The translations under genes and the position numbers were made by a program. This document shows, piece after piece, positions 40,664-49,822 of a stretch of 64,000 bases of DNA; positions within the stretch are counted from its first letter, which is position 1, and each line of letters opens with the position of its first letter. The DNA comes from DASQFI01 sp035633215 (GTDB lineage: Bacteria > Acidobacteriota > Vicinamibacteria > Vicinamibacterales > SCN-69-37). The stretch lies in the NCBI GenBank assembly GCA_035633215.1, contig DASQFI010000059.1, forward strand, positions 124,001 to 188,000. Direction: 5' to 3'. Under the pieces are notes generated by a model. That model did no database searches, was not told the origin of the DNA, and saw only the letters and a program-made list of their open reading frames with translations.

Positions 40664-43600
40664 TCAATACCGCAACCTGAACGCGATCTGGATGGTCCGC
40701 GGGATGTACACGCTGTGCATCGTCGTGATCTGACCGAAGGCCGTGCCGGTCACGTCCGTCGCCGGAAACGCGAACTGATCGGTGTTGAAGAGGTTGTAGG
40801 CTTCGATGCGCAGACTGAACGTCTGGCCACTGGGCAACCGGAAGTTCTTGTAGAGGCCGAAGTCGACGTTGTCGAACCCGTCGCCGAAGAACGCGTTGCG
40901 CGGCACGACCTGATCGATCGTGTCCCCGGCGACGTAGCGTCGGAATGCCGTCGCGGGCAGAACGGTGGTGGAGGTCGCCGGATCGTCAACCGATCTGCCG
41001 AGCACGGACCGATCGACAATCACCGGGCGGCCCTCTGAAAATCCGTCGAAATCGAGATCGATGGTCGGCTGCGTCACCGTGAACGGCGTTCCAGACGCGA
41101 GTTTAACCACCGCTGAGACCTGCCACCCGCCGGCCAAGGTCCCGAGGAGGTCGCGTCGATCACGCCAGAACGGCAGGAGATAGCTGCCGTTGAAGCTGAA
41201 GCGGTGCGGCGTGTGGAAGCGAGAGTAGCCTTTGGCGTATTGCTTGTTCGGTCCCTGCTGATTCGAGTCGCCGGCGCCGACGAACGTCGCCTCGGACGTC
41301 GTGTCCTCGGACTTGCTGCGCGTGTAGCTCGCGATGAACTGCAGACCCTTGCTGAACCGCTTCACCCATTCGAACTGGACGCCGTCGTACCAGGACTCGG
41401 CCTCGTTGCTCACTTTCAGGTTCGTCGTGTAGCGGGGATCGGGTCGGCGCTCGTTCGTGCGCGGCACGCGCAGGCTGATCTCGTTGTCGGCGATCGGCAC
41501 CGGCACGGGACAGGTCGCATTGACGGTGATGTTGGGTAGGAACCCAGTCCCCGCGCACTGCACATCGGCGGCGATCCTGTCGATGGTCTTCCCGCGCAGG
41601 TCGGGAAACCCCGATGCCGGCGCATTGTTGGGATGATCGACCACCAGCACCGGGCCGACGAGCGGCGACTGCGGAAGGTTGTTCAGCGCGTATTTGAGCG
41701 TGCCGATGACGTGGTTGCCGTTGTAGGTGACGCGCAGGCTCGAATCGAATGGAAGCCTCCGCTCGAGACTCAGACTCCACTGATGTGTGTACGGCATCTC
41801 GAGGTTCGCGTCAGTGAGGGTGATGTTGTGCCGGACCGTTTGTGGACCGGGGACGAACACGAACCCGAGCGTCGGATCCGAGACGTTGAGCACCTGCGTA
41901 AACTCGCGCGAGAGCGCGTTGGGCGGGTTGAAGCGCAAGGTCGCGCCCGATTGCGAGAACACGGATTGAAAGATTCTTCCGTGATATAGCCCGTACCCGC
42001 CGCGCAACGACGCGTCTCCCGTCGCGCCGCCCGTCATCCACCTGAGCCAGCTGTCGCTCGGCGGCAGGGTCCACGCCGCACCGAGCCGCGGCTCGTAGTT
42101 GTCGGTGTCAGCGCCGAAGCCGTAGTCGATGCGGCTTTCCTTCTCCTTCGGCGCCGAGACGTACTCGTACCGGAATCCGAGGTTGAGCGTGAGGTTCGGG
42201 CGAACCCGCCAGTTGTCCTCGACGTAGAAGTTCGATTCGTTGATGCGGTTCTCGAGGAAGAACGGCCCCCAGGCCTTCGTGAAGGACGCGATGCACCCGT
42301 CGAGGAACGCGTCGTAGGCCGTGGAGTATGTCACGCCGGCGCACACCCGGTTGAAGTTCCAAAACCCGCGCGAGTTGTTGTCGGCGTGGTCGTCGAGATG
42401 CTGCCGCCGGATATCTGTGCCGGTCTTGAGCATGTGATTCTGGGCGAAGAGCCAGGAGAGGTTGTAGACGAATTGGTTGTCCAGCTGGTCGCGAAGGATC
42501 GGAAACATGCCCGCGTTGCCGATGATGGTGCTAGAGAATGGCGAATTAGCGAAGCGGACGATCGGCGTGTCGTTGCCGGCCGCAATGTTCACGTTGGTAT
42601 CGCGAATGCCCAGCCCGTATCGGAACTCCGCGATGAGGCTGTTTCGAAAGATCTTCGTCCAGGTCATACCGAGGTTCTGTTGTCGGTTGTCCTGCCGCGC
42701 CTGCTCGCCGATGATGACGTCATCGGTCTCGAAGAGCTGGTGCGTGTACTGATAGCGCGCGGTCACGCTGTCCTGCCCGCGTTGCCAATCGACGCGCCCT
42801 GAGTAGTCTTCCGCGGGCCAGTGGAAGCCAATCACGGTGGCGTGGGCGCGGTTGCTGCGCGCATCGTTCGGCTCCTCATTCGGGTAGCGCGCGATGATCG
42901 ATTCGATCCAGGCGCGATTCTCCGGCGTGTCGTTCCCACGCGTCAACCGCGGCACGCGCTCGTTGGCGAGCAGGAAATCGCGCGCGTAGTTCTGGGTGCC
43001 GCCGAGTTTCGTCCGGTCGAAGCTCACGAACCCGAACAGGCGATTCGGTTTGATCGGGAATCCTGCCGTGCCGCCGAACTGGTGCCGCTGATTGTCTGGC
43101 TTCACCGCCGCGAAGTGCCGCAGCTCTGTCAGGTCGTTGCTGTCCTGGAGGAACTCGTAGACGTCGCCGCGCCACTGGTTCGTGCCCGACTTCGTCTGCA
43201 CGAGCACGACGGCGCCATATCCGCGGCCGAACTCGGCACTGTACGTGTTCGTGATGACCTGAAATTCCTTGATCGTCGAGAGCGCCGCCCCCTGGCGGTT
43301 CTGGTTCTCCGACGAGTCGTCATTGTTGACGCCGTTGATCTGAAACGTCGCGCCCCGCGTGCCCGTGCCGTTGAAATTGACGGACGACCCCGATGACGCC
43401 GTGGGGTTGTTCTGCCCGGACGTCGGGTTCTCCTGAAAGCCGGCGAAGATCTCGGCCAGTGACAGGAAACTCCCGGGGCTGAGCGTCGGCTTGTCCATGA
43501 TCTGCTGGGCCGACAGCGTGCCCTTCACTTCGGCGTTCGTCGTGTTGATCGGCGGCGCGGCGCCGACGACGGTGACGGCTTCGACGACCGTCGAGGGCTT

Positions 43601-43924
43601 CAGCTGAAAATCGGCCACCCGGGTCTGGTTGAGGCCGACCTCCACCTCGTCGCGAACCACGGTGCCGAATCCATTCAGGCGGGCCGTGACCGAATAGCGC
43701 CCGACCGCGAGAAACGGCGCGGTATAGAAGCCGACCTCGTTGGTGGTGAGCTCGCGGACCGCGCCGGTGTCGAGATTTCGCAGCACGACCGATGCCCCCG
43801 GCAACACCGCGCCGGTCGGATCGCTGACCGTGCCCTGGACCGTGCCGGTGACCGTCTGCGCGGCTACCGTGGAGGAGAAAAGACCGACCAAGAGAATCGA
43901 CAAAACGGCCTGAGCGATGCGCAT
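40664..43924 (-). CDS. TonB-dependent receptor with carboxypeptidase-regulatory domain
   Basis: 1086 aa. The ATG at 43924 is preceded by GGGAGGC and starts a signal peptide MRIAQAVLSILLVGLFSSTV. A longer frame to 44581 lies antisense to the phosphoesterase and is rejected. Residues about 25-110 form the regulatory-like sandwich (GTVQGTVSDPTGAVLPGASV). The plug (NFNGTGTRGATFQINGVNND, IKEFQVITNTYSAEFGRG) is followed by a large barrel ending IPRTIQIAFRLRY with the terminal aromatic. NGTGTRG...QINGVNN and SAEFGRGYGAVVLVQTKSGTN are hallmarks of acidobacterial Oar-like receptors. Ligand unknown. It diverges from the phosphoesterase with 63 bp between starts. Confidence 0.92.
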   Translation of the reverse strand: MRIAQAVLSILLVGLFSSTVAAQTVTGTVQGTVSDPTGAVLPGASVVLRNLDTGAVRELTTNEVGFYTAPFLAVGRYSVTARLNGFGTVVRDEVEVGLNQTRVADFQLKPSTVVEAVTVVGAAPPINTTNAEVKGTLSAQQIMDKPTLSPGSFLSLAEIFAGFQENPTSGQNNPTASSGSSVNFNGTGTRGATFQINGVNNDDSSENQNRQGAALSTIKEFQVITNTYSAEFGRGYGAVVLVQTKSGTNQWRGDVYEFLQDSNDLTELRHFAAVKPDNQRHQFGGTAGFPIKPNRLFGFVSFDRTKLGGTQNYARDFLLANERVPRLTRGNDTPENRAWIESIIARYPNEEPNDARSNRAHATVIGFHWPAEDYSGRVDWQRGQDSVTARYQYTHQLFETDDVIIGEQARQDNRQQNLGMTWTKIFRNSLIAEFRYGLGIRDTNVNIAAGNDTPIVRFANSPFSSTIIGNAGMFPILRDQLDNQFVYNLSWLFAQNHMLKTGTDIRRQHLDDHADNNSRGFWNFNRVCAGVTYSTAYDAFLDGCIASFTKAWGPFFLENRINESNFYVEDNWRVRPNLTLNLGFRYEYVSAPKEKESRIDYGFGADTDNYEPRLGAAWTLPPSDSWLRWMTGGATGDASLRGGYGLYHGRIFQSVFSQSGATLRFNPPNALSREFTQVLNVSDPTLGFVFVPGPQTVRHNITLTDANLEMPYTHQWSLSLERRLPFDSSLRVTYNGNHVIGTLKYALNNLPQSPLVGPVLVVDHPNNAPASGFPDLRGKTIDRIAADVQCAGTGFLPNITVNATCPVPVPIADNEISLRVPRTNERRPDPRYTTNLKVSNEAESWYDGVQFEWVKRFSKGLQFIASYTRSKSEDTTSEATFVGAGDSNQQGPNKQYAKGYSRFHTPHRFSFNGSYLLPFWRDRRDLLGTLAGGWQVSAVVKLASGTPFTVTQPTIDLDFDGFSEGRPVIVDRSVLGRSVDDPATSTTVLPATAFRRYVAGDTIDQVVPRNAFFGDGFDNVDFGLYKNFRLPSGQTFSLRIEAYNLFNTDQFAFPATDVTGTAFGQITTMHSVYIPRTIQIAFRLRY

Positions 43925-43987
43925 GGGTGCCTCCCGCGCGTGTAACGCGGATGTAACTTTGCGGGGAGGATAGTATATTTCTGGCCT

Positions 43988-45007
43988 ATGCGGCGGATCC
44001 TGCTGACAGCTCTCGCGTTGGTCGCCGCGCTCGCGCCGACTGGCCGTCTTGACGCGCAAGACCTCCCGTGCGAGTTCGACAACGTCGACCGCATCGTCGC
44101 CGTGGGCGACGTACACGGGGCGTACGATCGCTTTCTCGAGATTCTGCAGATCGCCGGCATCGTCGATCGCCGCGGCCGCTGGGCCGGAGGCAAGACCCAC
44201 TTCGTCCAGCTCGGCGACGTGCTCGATCGTGGTCCGGACTCGCGCAAGGCCCTCGATCTGCTCAAGAAGCTCGAACGTGAAGCCTCGAACGCGGGCGGAC
44301 GCGTACATGCGCTCATCGGCAACCATGAGGCCATGCGCCTGATGGGTGACATGCGCTACGTCGTCCCCGGCGAATACGCCGGTTTCGTGGACGGGAATTC
44401 CGCCGACGTGAAGCGTGCATTCATCGACCAGTCGCCCAAGGAGCAGCGCGAGGCCCTCGAAAAAGAACTCGTCCCGGGGATGATCGAGATGATCCGCGCG
44501 TTCGGCCCGAAGGGCGAATACGGCGCCCGCCTGCGCGAGTCGAACGCCGTGGTACGCATCAACGGCGTCGTGTTCCTGCACGGCGGGATCAGCCCGGCCG
44601 TGGCGCCGATGCCGTGCGCCGTGATCAACCAGACGATCCGCCGCGAGCTGTCAGTCGACTTGCCGAAAACGCGCGAGACGCCCGCCGAGAGCCTGGCCGC
44701 CCGCGAGGATGGACCGCTCTGGTATCGCGGCCTCGCCCTGGAGCCGGAGACGTTCGAGCCGCAAGTGGCCGAGATTCTGACGGCCCAGAAAGCGCGAGCC
44801 ATTGTCATCGCGCACACGGTCCCGTCCTCAGGCCGCATCACGGCGCGGTTTGGCGGGAAGATCTTTATGATAGACACCGGCATGCAGCCCGAGTACGTGC
44901 CGAACGGCCGCGCGTCGGCGCTCGAGATTCAAAAGCAGGTGTTCACCGCGATTTATCAGGACCGCCGAGAGGTCGTTGGCGGAAGTCAGAAGCTCGGCAC
45001 ACGCTGA
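43988..45007 (+). CDS. Secreted calcineurin-like metallophosphoesterase (SLP type)
   Basis: 339 aa with a signal peptide ending RLDAQ. The dimetal site motifs are complete: VAVGDVHGAYDRF, VQLGDVLDRGPDS, LIGNHEAMRL, then GGISP and IAHTVP with the two later His residues. Order and spacing match Shewanella-like protein phosphatases of the PPP family, which act on phospho-Ser/Thr/Tyr or other phosphoesters. Residues DTGMQPEYVPNGRASALEI close the domain. Export places it in the periplasm. The next gene starts 21 bp downstream and is probably co-transcribed. A bis-nucleoside tetraphosphatase role is less likely given the signal peptide. Confidence 0.88.
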   Translation: MRRILLTALALVAALAPTGRLDAQDLPCEFDNVDRIVAVGDVHGAYDRFLEILQIAGIVDRRGRWAGGKTHFVQLGDVLDRGPDSRKALDLLKKLEREASNAGGRVHALIGNHEAMRLMGDMRYVVPGEYAGFVDGNSADVKRAFIDQSPKEQREALEKELVPGMIEMIRAFGPKGEYGARLRESNAVVRINGVVFLHGGISPAVAPMPCAVINQTIRRELSVDLPKTRETPAESLAAREDGPLWYRGLALEPETFEPQVAEILTAQKARAIVIAHTVPSSGRITARFGGKIFMIDTGMQPEYVPNGRASALEIQKQVFTAIYQDRREVVGGSQKLGTR

Positions 45008-45028
45008 AGCGCACTCAAAGGACGTCGC

Positions 45029-46177
45029 ATGAGGCTGTCCCCCGCTCCCCCGGTCGCCGGACTCCTCGTCGCGTGCGGCTTTGCAAGCTCGCTGCTTGCG
45101 GGTCACACCGCGCACTCGGTCGGCACGACACCTCAGGTCCAGGCCGCCGCTGATCCGTGGCCCGACGCCAAGACCCTCCAAGAGCGGCGCAAGTCCGCCG
45201 AAAACCGGCCCTTGTTCGGCGGGACCGAGCCGCTGCCGATCACCATCGAGGCCGACTTCAGAGCCGTTCAGCGCGACCGCGATCCGAAGAGCCTCAAGAC
45301 GTTCCCCGCAACGATCACGATCCCGAACAACGCCGGCGCGACCACAACGATCCCGATTCAGATCCGGACGCGAGGCCACTCAAGGCGGCTGCGCCAGACG
45401 TGCGATTTCGCGCCGCTGCGCCTCGAATTCCCCAAAGAGCAAGTGCGCAAAACGGTGTTCGACGGCCACGGGCCCCTGAAACTGGGGACGCACTGCCGAT
45501 CCGTCGAGGTGTTCGAGCAGTACGTGCTGCGCGAGTACACCGTCTATCGCATGTACAACCTCCTCACGCCGTACTCGTTCCGGGCGCGCCTCGCCAAAGT
45601 CACCTATATCGATACGGCGCAGAAAAAAACCGTTGCCAACCGCTACGGCGTCTTCCTCGAGGACGACGACGACGTGGCGAAGCGGATGCTGGGCCGAATC
45701 AGCGAGCGCCAGGGCTTGCTCTTCCACAACGCCCACCCCGAGACGATGATGCTCATGTCGCTGTTCGAATACATGATCGGCAACACCGACATGTCGATGA
45801 TCAAGCAGCACAATGTGCGGATCATCCAGACGCCGGCAAACGTGTTCTACCCAGTCCCGTACGATTTCGACTACTCGGGCCTCGTCGACGCTGCATATGC
45901 CGTGGCCGATACGAAGGCGTTCGGCATCCAGTCGGTGAGAGATCGCCTCTACCGGGGTCCGTGCAGGACCGCTGTGGAGCTCGAGCCGTTCTTCGTGAAG
46001 CTGCGCGCGGCCAAGCCCGACATCATGGCGCTCTTCGGCGCGCTGCCCGATATGGCGGCGTCCTACCGCAAGGATGCCCAGCGCTATCTCGAGGAGTTCT
46101 ACCGGACGATCGACCGGCCCGGCGCGGCCAAAACCGCGTTCATCGACAACTGCGACAACCGGCGCGGGATGGACTAA
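45029..46177 (+). CDS. Secreted protein, possibly CotH-kinase-like
   Basis: 382 aa with a signal peptide (about 1-25). Motifs recall CotH protein kinases: IQIRTRGHSRRLRQTCDFAP (RG.SR...), LKLGTHC, YVLREYTVYRMYNLLTPYSF, VTYIDTAQ...YGVFLEDDDDV, EYMIGNTDMSM (catalytic-like D near N) and YPVPYDFDYSGLVDAAYA (metal-like DFD). In CotH enzymes the equivalent acidic residues bind ATP and metal. The match is by eye and the lengths agree, but no family search was possible. It follows the secreted phosphoesterase by 21 bp, so a secreted kinase/phosphatase pair is an attractive idea. Several Cys residues could form disulphides. Confidence 0.6.
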   Translation: MRLSPAPPVAGLLVACGFASSLLAGHTAHSVGTTPQVQAAADPWPDAKTLQERRKSAENRPLFGGTEPLPITIEADFRAVQRDRDPKSLKTFPATITIPNNAGATTTIPIQIRTRGHSRRLRQTCDFAPLRLEFPKEQVRKTVFDGHGPLKLGTHCRSVEVFEQYVLREYTVYRMYNLLTPYSFRARLAKVTYIDTAQKKTVANRYGVFLEDDDDVAKRMLGRISERQGLLFHNAHPETMMLMSLFEYMIGNTDMSMIKQHNVRIIQTPANVFYPVPYDFDYSGLVDAAYAVADTKAFGIQSVRDRLYRGPCRTAVELEPFFVKLRAAKPDIMALFGALPDMAASYRKDAQRYLEEFYRTIDRPGAAKTAFIDNCDNRRGMD

Positions 46178-46178
46178 G

Positions 46179-46205
46179 CAGGTTGCTGAAAGAGCCAGCA
46201 ACCTG
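46179..46205 (+). terminator. Perfect hairpin after the CotH-like gene
   Basis: CAGGTTGCTG and CAGCAACCTG surround AAAGAGC, giving a 10-bp stem directly after the stop codon. No T run follows. The same GCTCTTTCAGCAACCTGCT sequence appears at about 51303, so it is a small dispersed repeat. Confidence 0.6.
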
Positions 46206-46210
46206 AACGT

Positions 46211-46226
46211 TGGTACAGCGCTTGCT
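46211..46226 (+). promoter_or_regulatory. Sigma-54 (-24/-12) promoter of the first PilZ-like gene
   Basis: TGGTACAGCGCTTGCT keeps the invariant GG and GC ten bases apart and matches 14 of 16 positions of TGGCACGNNNNTTGCW counting free positions. It lies about 70 bp upstream of the ATG. A matching site precedes the other PilZ-like gene at 54709. Confidence 0.65.
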
Positions 46227-46255
46227 CCCGTGACGTCCGAGACGGGGGCAAAACG

Positions 46256-46274
46256 TGTCGCTCCTGTCATATCG
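46256..46274 (+). promoter_or_regulatory. Leader motif shared by the two PilZ-like genes
   Basis: TGTCGCTCCTGTCATATCG recurs as TGTCGCTCGTGTCATACCG at 54745-54763, in both cases between the sigma-54 site and the start codon. Seventeen of nineteen bases agree. It would lie in the 5' leader of both transcripts and could bind a regulator or small RNA. Confidence 0.5.
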
Positions 46275-46293
46275 AAACGCAGGGCGCACGACG

Positions 46294-46680
46294 ATGGACA
46301 GCGACGACTCGACACGCGGGAAGGGGCGGGATCGGCGGCGCGCCCCGCGAATTGAAGTCCTGAGCCACTTCCACGGCCACAGCGTGACCCTGGGCGTGCC
46401 CGTCACGCTTCTGGACATCAGCCTGGGCGGATTTCGGATCGAGACGTCCGTGGTGTTCCCGCTCGGCGCGGTCCACGAGTTCCGGTTCACGCTCGGCGAC
46501 GGCACCGAGATTGAAGTGCGCGCGCGGGTGCTGCACTGCGGCATGCACACGTCGCCTCGCGGCGTGCTGCGCTACTCGGCCGGACTGGAATTCGTGAACG
46601 GGCCGGCAAATGTGGCCCGGCCAGACGTGCTCCGCCTGATCGAAGAGATCCGGTCGTCGGCGGTCTTCAACCTCCAGTAG
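46294..46680 (+). CDS. PilZ domain protein
   Basis: 128 aa from ATG 46294; an in-frame GTG at 46255 lies in the conserved leader motif and is rejected. The PilZ pattern is visible: GRDRRRAPRIEV (the RxxxR c-di-GMP loop), VTLLDISLGGFRIET (the D/NxSxxG motif), FRFTLGDGTEIEVRARVLHC and YSAGLEFVN. Both ligand motifs are intact, so cyclic-di-GMP binding is likely. It is a stand-alone PilZ protein that would act through a partner. A sigma-54-type promoter upstream suggests co-regulation with motility, pili or exopolysaccharide genes. The paralogue at 54798 lacks the RxxxR loop. Confidence 0.85.
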   Translation: MDSDDSTRGKGRDRRRAPRIEVLSHFHGHSVTLGVPVTLLDISLGGFRIETSVVFPLGAVHEFRFTLGDGTEIEVRARVLHCGMHTSPRGVLRYSAGLEFVNGPANVARPDVLRLIEEIRSSAVFNLQ

Positions 46681-46714
46681 ACGCGCGCGCGTTGAGAAGA
46701 CACGAAACCCGAGG

Positions 46715-49405
46715 TCAACGCAGGGTCGCGGCGGGATCCACGCGCGCGGCGCGTCGCGCGGGCAGCCAGCTGGCCAGCGCGGCGGCGACGAGGAGCATCA
46801 CCGCCACGCCGGCGAACGTCGCCGGATCGGTCGGACGGACGCCGTAGAGCACGGCCTCGAGATATCGGCTGAGCAGCAGAGCGCCGGCGAGTCCGATCGC
46901 GACGCCAGCGACCGTGAGCACGAGCCCGCGCCGCACGAACGAGGCAGCCACGTCGACCGGGCGCGCCCCAAGCGCCAGCCGGACGCCGATTTCACTCCGG
47001 CGCTGCTGCACGAGAAACGCGAGGATGCCGTAGATGCCGACAGCGCCCAGCAGGAGGCCGACTCCGCCGAACGAGAGCAACAGCACCGTGACGAGCCTCG
47101 GCCGCGCGAGCGCCCGGCTGACCGATTCGTCGAACGTGAAGATACCGGTGATCGACTGCTGCGGATCGATCGACCAGATGGCCTCGCGGATCGCGCCCGC
47201 GAGCGCCAGCGGATCGCCCTGCGCGCGCGCGACGATTGTCGTCTTCACGCGCGAGTTCTGCAGGTTGTGCACGTACATGGTCGGCCGCGCGGGCTCGGCC
47301 AGGGCGACCTGTCGAATGTCGTTCACGACGCCGACGATCTCGACCGGTGCGCCGCGGAGGATCCGGTGGCCGACCGCGCGCTCTCCGGGAAAGAACTGCC
47401 GCGCGAACGCTTCGTTCACGACGACGACGAACGGGGCGTCGAAGCGGTCCTGCGGCGTGAACTCCCGGCCGTCCACGATCCGCGCGCCAATCGTCCTGAA
47501 GTACCCGTCGCTCACGTGAATCGTCGCGGCGCTCGGCGCGTCCTGCCCCGCCGGCACGGGACGTCCAGGAATGCCGAACCCGTTGCGCTCGCCGTTCCCC
47601 CGAAACGGCGGGTCCTTCACGGCCGCGGCCGACACGACTCCAGGAAGCGTGCGGACCTGTTCGATCACTTGCGTATAGAAGCGGGTATACGGCGCGGGAA
47701 CGCGAGCCGACGCCGGGCTGCCCGCGGGCGGCGCCGGCGGCGGCGGATATTTCGACGTGTTGATCGTGAACTGCACGGCGATGAGTCCGGTCGCCCGGAA
47801 CCCGGGATCGACGTCCAGCAGCGCGACAAAGCTGCGACCCATCAGCGCCGCTCCGGCAACGAGAATGACCGCCAGCGCGACCTCCGCGACGATGAGCCCG
47901 GTCCGGAGCCGGCCGCTTTCGGCCGCCACGTTGCCTCGACCGCCTTCCCGCAGCATCTGATGAACATTCCAGGACGCCGTGCGCCAGGCGGGCACGAGGC
48001 CGAAGAGCAGCCCGGTCAGGACCGACAGCAGCAGCGAGAACGTGAGCACGAACGCATCGAGACGCACTTCCGAAGCGCGCGGCAACTCACCCGCGGCCAG
48101 CGCGAGGAGCGCCGGCGTCAGCAGGATCGCGAGGAACACTCCCACGACCCCGCCGCACACCGAGAGGACCAGGCTTTCGGTCAGCAGCTGGCGGACGAGA
48201 CGGCCACGACGCGCGCCGAGCGCGATGCGCACGCCAATTTCCCGTCCGCGGCCGACCGCGCGCGCCAGTTGGAGACCCGCGAGGTTCACGCAGGCCAAGA
48301 GCACGACGAATCCGACGGCGCCGAGAAGCACCAGCAGCGGCCGGCGCACGGCAGAGGTCACGACTTCATGAAGAGGCAGGACCGTCGCCGCATCCCACGC
48401 GCGATCTTCCGGATATTGCCCCGCGAGGCGGCTGGCGATCGTGTTCATCTCGGCCTGGACCGCTTCCCGCGAGATGCCCGGCTTCGCTCGCGCCACGACC
48501 GAGAGCGTGCGCACCGGGCGAATGCGCGGAATGCCCGAGTCTGGAATCGTCGAGTACGGCACGAACACGTCGGCCAGGTCGGTCGGGAACCGCATCTCGG
48601 CTGGCAGGACGCCCAGCACGTCGTGCGGCGAGCCGCCGAGCATGACCGTCGTCCCGGCGACGCCGGCTGATGCGCCGAACTCGTTGGTCCAGAAGCGATG
48701 CGACAACAGCACGACGCGATCGCGGCCGCCGCGGACCATCTCGTTCTCGTGCGGCAGACGCCCCTGCGATGGCGTCACGCGAAGGGAGCTGAAAAACCCG
48801 GGTGTGAAAAAGACGACGGACAGACGGCGCGGATCGCCTCGGCCGGTCAGGTCGATGCCCGTCGATCCTTCGGCGTAGAAGTAGCCGCCGATGTCCTCGA
48901 TTTGCTGACGCTGGGCACGCCAGTCGTCGAGATCCACCGCCGAGACCGGCGCCTGGAGCAGGTCCGCGGTGCGATTCGCGGAGTAGACGGCGTACAGCCG
49001 CTCGGGCTCCGGAAACGGCAGCGGCCGGAACAGCACGCTGTTCACGATTGAGAAGATGGCGGTGTTCGCGCCGATCCCGAGCGCGAGCGTGAGAATCGCC
49101 GCCGCGGTGAACCCGGGCGACGATCGCAGCCGCCGGATCGCGTACTGGACGTCACGCTGAAAGTCCCACATGTAGTTCCTCCGGCGTCTCTGCCATTCGG
49201 TCCGGCGATCGATCCGGTGCATGTACTGGCGGGCGTCTTCGAGGTCGCCGAACTCGCGGCGCGCCTCGGCGAGGGCGGCGGCGCGCGGGAGGCCCCCGGC
49301 GATCAGTTCCTCGACCCGCGCGTCGAGGTGGAACCGCACTTCGGCGTCCACGTCCTCGCGGATGTGCGTCGGCGATCGCCACCGGAACTGGAAGATGCGT
49401 CGCAT
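46715..49405 (-). CDS. ADOP-type FtsX/MacB ABC permease with N-terminal extension
   Basis: 896 aa. The ATG at 49405 follows the PadR TAA with no gap. Residues about 1-75 (DVDAEVRFHLDARVEELIAGG, REFGDLEDARQYM) form the helical cytosolic extension found in PadR-linked ADOPs. Two MacB/FtsX modules follow with LALGIGANTAIFSI, CVNLAGLQLARAVGRGREIG, GVRLALGARP and the end LPARRAARVDPAATLR. A Pro-rich segment (KYPPPPAPPAGSPASARVPA) at about 555-575 interrupts the second periplasmic core, a place where homologues usually have a short turn. No ATPase adjoins. Confidence 0.9.
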   Translation of the reverse strand: MRRIFQFRWRSPTHIREDVDAEVRFHLDARVEELIAGGLPRAAALAEARREFGDLEDARQYMHRIDRRTEWQRRRRNYMWDFQRDVQYAIRRLRSSPGFTAAAILTLALGIGANTAIFSIVNSVLFRPLPFPEPERLYAVYSANRTADLLQAPVSAVDLDDWRAQRQQIEDIGGYFYAEGSTGIDLTGRGDPRRLSVVFFTPGFFSSLRVTPSQGRLPHENEMVRGGRDRVVLLSHRFWTNEFGASAGVAGTTVMLGGSPHDVLGVLPAEMRFPTDLADVFVPYSTIPDSGIPRIRPVRTLSVVARAKPGISREAVQAEMNTIASRLAGQYPEDRAWDAATVLPLHEVVTSAVRRPLLVLLGAVGFVVLLACVNLAGLQLARAVGRGREIGVRIALGARRGRLVRQLLTESLVLSVCGGVVGVFLAILLTPALLALAAGELPRASEVRLDAFVLTFSLLLSVLTGLLFGLVPAWRTASWNVHQMLREGGRGNVAAESGRLRTGLIVAEVALAVILVAGAALMGRSFVALLDVDPGFRATGLIAVQFTINTSKYPPPPAPPAGSPASARVPAPYTRFYTQVIEQVRTLPGVVSAAAVKDPPFRGNGERNGFGIPGRPVPAGQDAPSAATIHVSDGYFRTIGARIVDGREFTPQDRFDAPFVVVVNEAFARQFFPGERAVGHRILRGAPVEIVGVVNDIRQVALAEPARPTMYVHNLQNSRVKTTIVARAQGDPLALAGAIREAIWSIDPQQSITGIFTFDESVSRALARPRLVTVLLLSFGGVGLLLGAVGIYGILAFLVQQRRSEIGVRLALGARPVDVAASFVRRGLVLTVAGVAIGLAGALLLSRYLEAVLYGVRPTDPATFAGVAVMLLVAAALASWLPARRAARVDPAATLR

Positions 49406-49738
49406 TTACTTCGGGCCGAGCACATGCGCGACGGCCGTCGCGTACCGGCGCCAGGCGACCGCGTCGCGGCGCAGCCGGCGGCGGCCGGTGCCGGTCAGCC
49501 GGTAGTACCGGGCACGGCGGTTGTTCTCCGACAGCCCCCACTCGGCCGCGATACACCTGGCGTGTTCGAGGCGGTGCAACGCCTTGTACAGTGGCGCGTC
49601 TTCGATCTGCAGCGTGCCCCGCGTCCGCTCGCGCACCCACCGCGACACGGCGTAGCCGTGGAGCGGGCCGCCGTGGAGCGCCTGCAGAATCAGCACGTCG
49701 AGGGTGCCCTGCAAAAGGTTCAGACGATCGGTGTCCAT
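49406..49738 (-). CDS. PadR-family transcriptional regulator
   Basis: 110 aa. Winged-helix PadR domain with NLLQGTLDVLILQALHGGPLHGYAV, APLYKALHRLEHARCIAAEW and NNRRARYYRLTGTGRRRL. This is the start (M-D-x-LQGTLDxLIL) typical of PadR proteins that sit directly before ADOP genes. Upstream on the minus strand is TATGAT with TTCAAA 17 bp before it, a reasonable promoter. TTACCTGGTAG nearby is a short dyad that could be an operator. The stop codon abuts the permease ATG, so the two are translated together and the regulator probably controls the pair. Confidence 0.9.
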   Translation of the reverse strand: MDTDRLNLLQGTLDVLILQALHGGPLHGYAVSRWVRERTRGTLQIEDAPLYKALHRLEHARCIAAEWGLSENNRRARYYRLTGTGRRRLRRDAVAWRRYATAVAHVLGPK

Positions 49739-49822
49739 CGGTCGACGCGCTTCTCTCCCCTTACCTGGTAGTGGGAATCATAACAAATCGCACTGCGGTT
49801 TTGAACTGTCCGGGAACGCGCC

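Noticed and set aside
43940..43987. Possible sigma-54 site (GG-N10-GC) upstream of the SLP phosphatase
   Set aside because: Only the GG and TTTGC core match; the remaining -24 bases do not, so it is likely chance.
43925..44581. N-terminal extension of the second TonB receptor to 44581
   Set aside because: It lies antisense to the well-supported phosphoesterase, and the ATG at 43924 has a ribosome site and a signal peptide.
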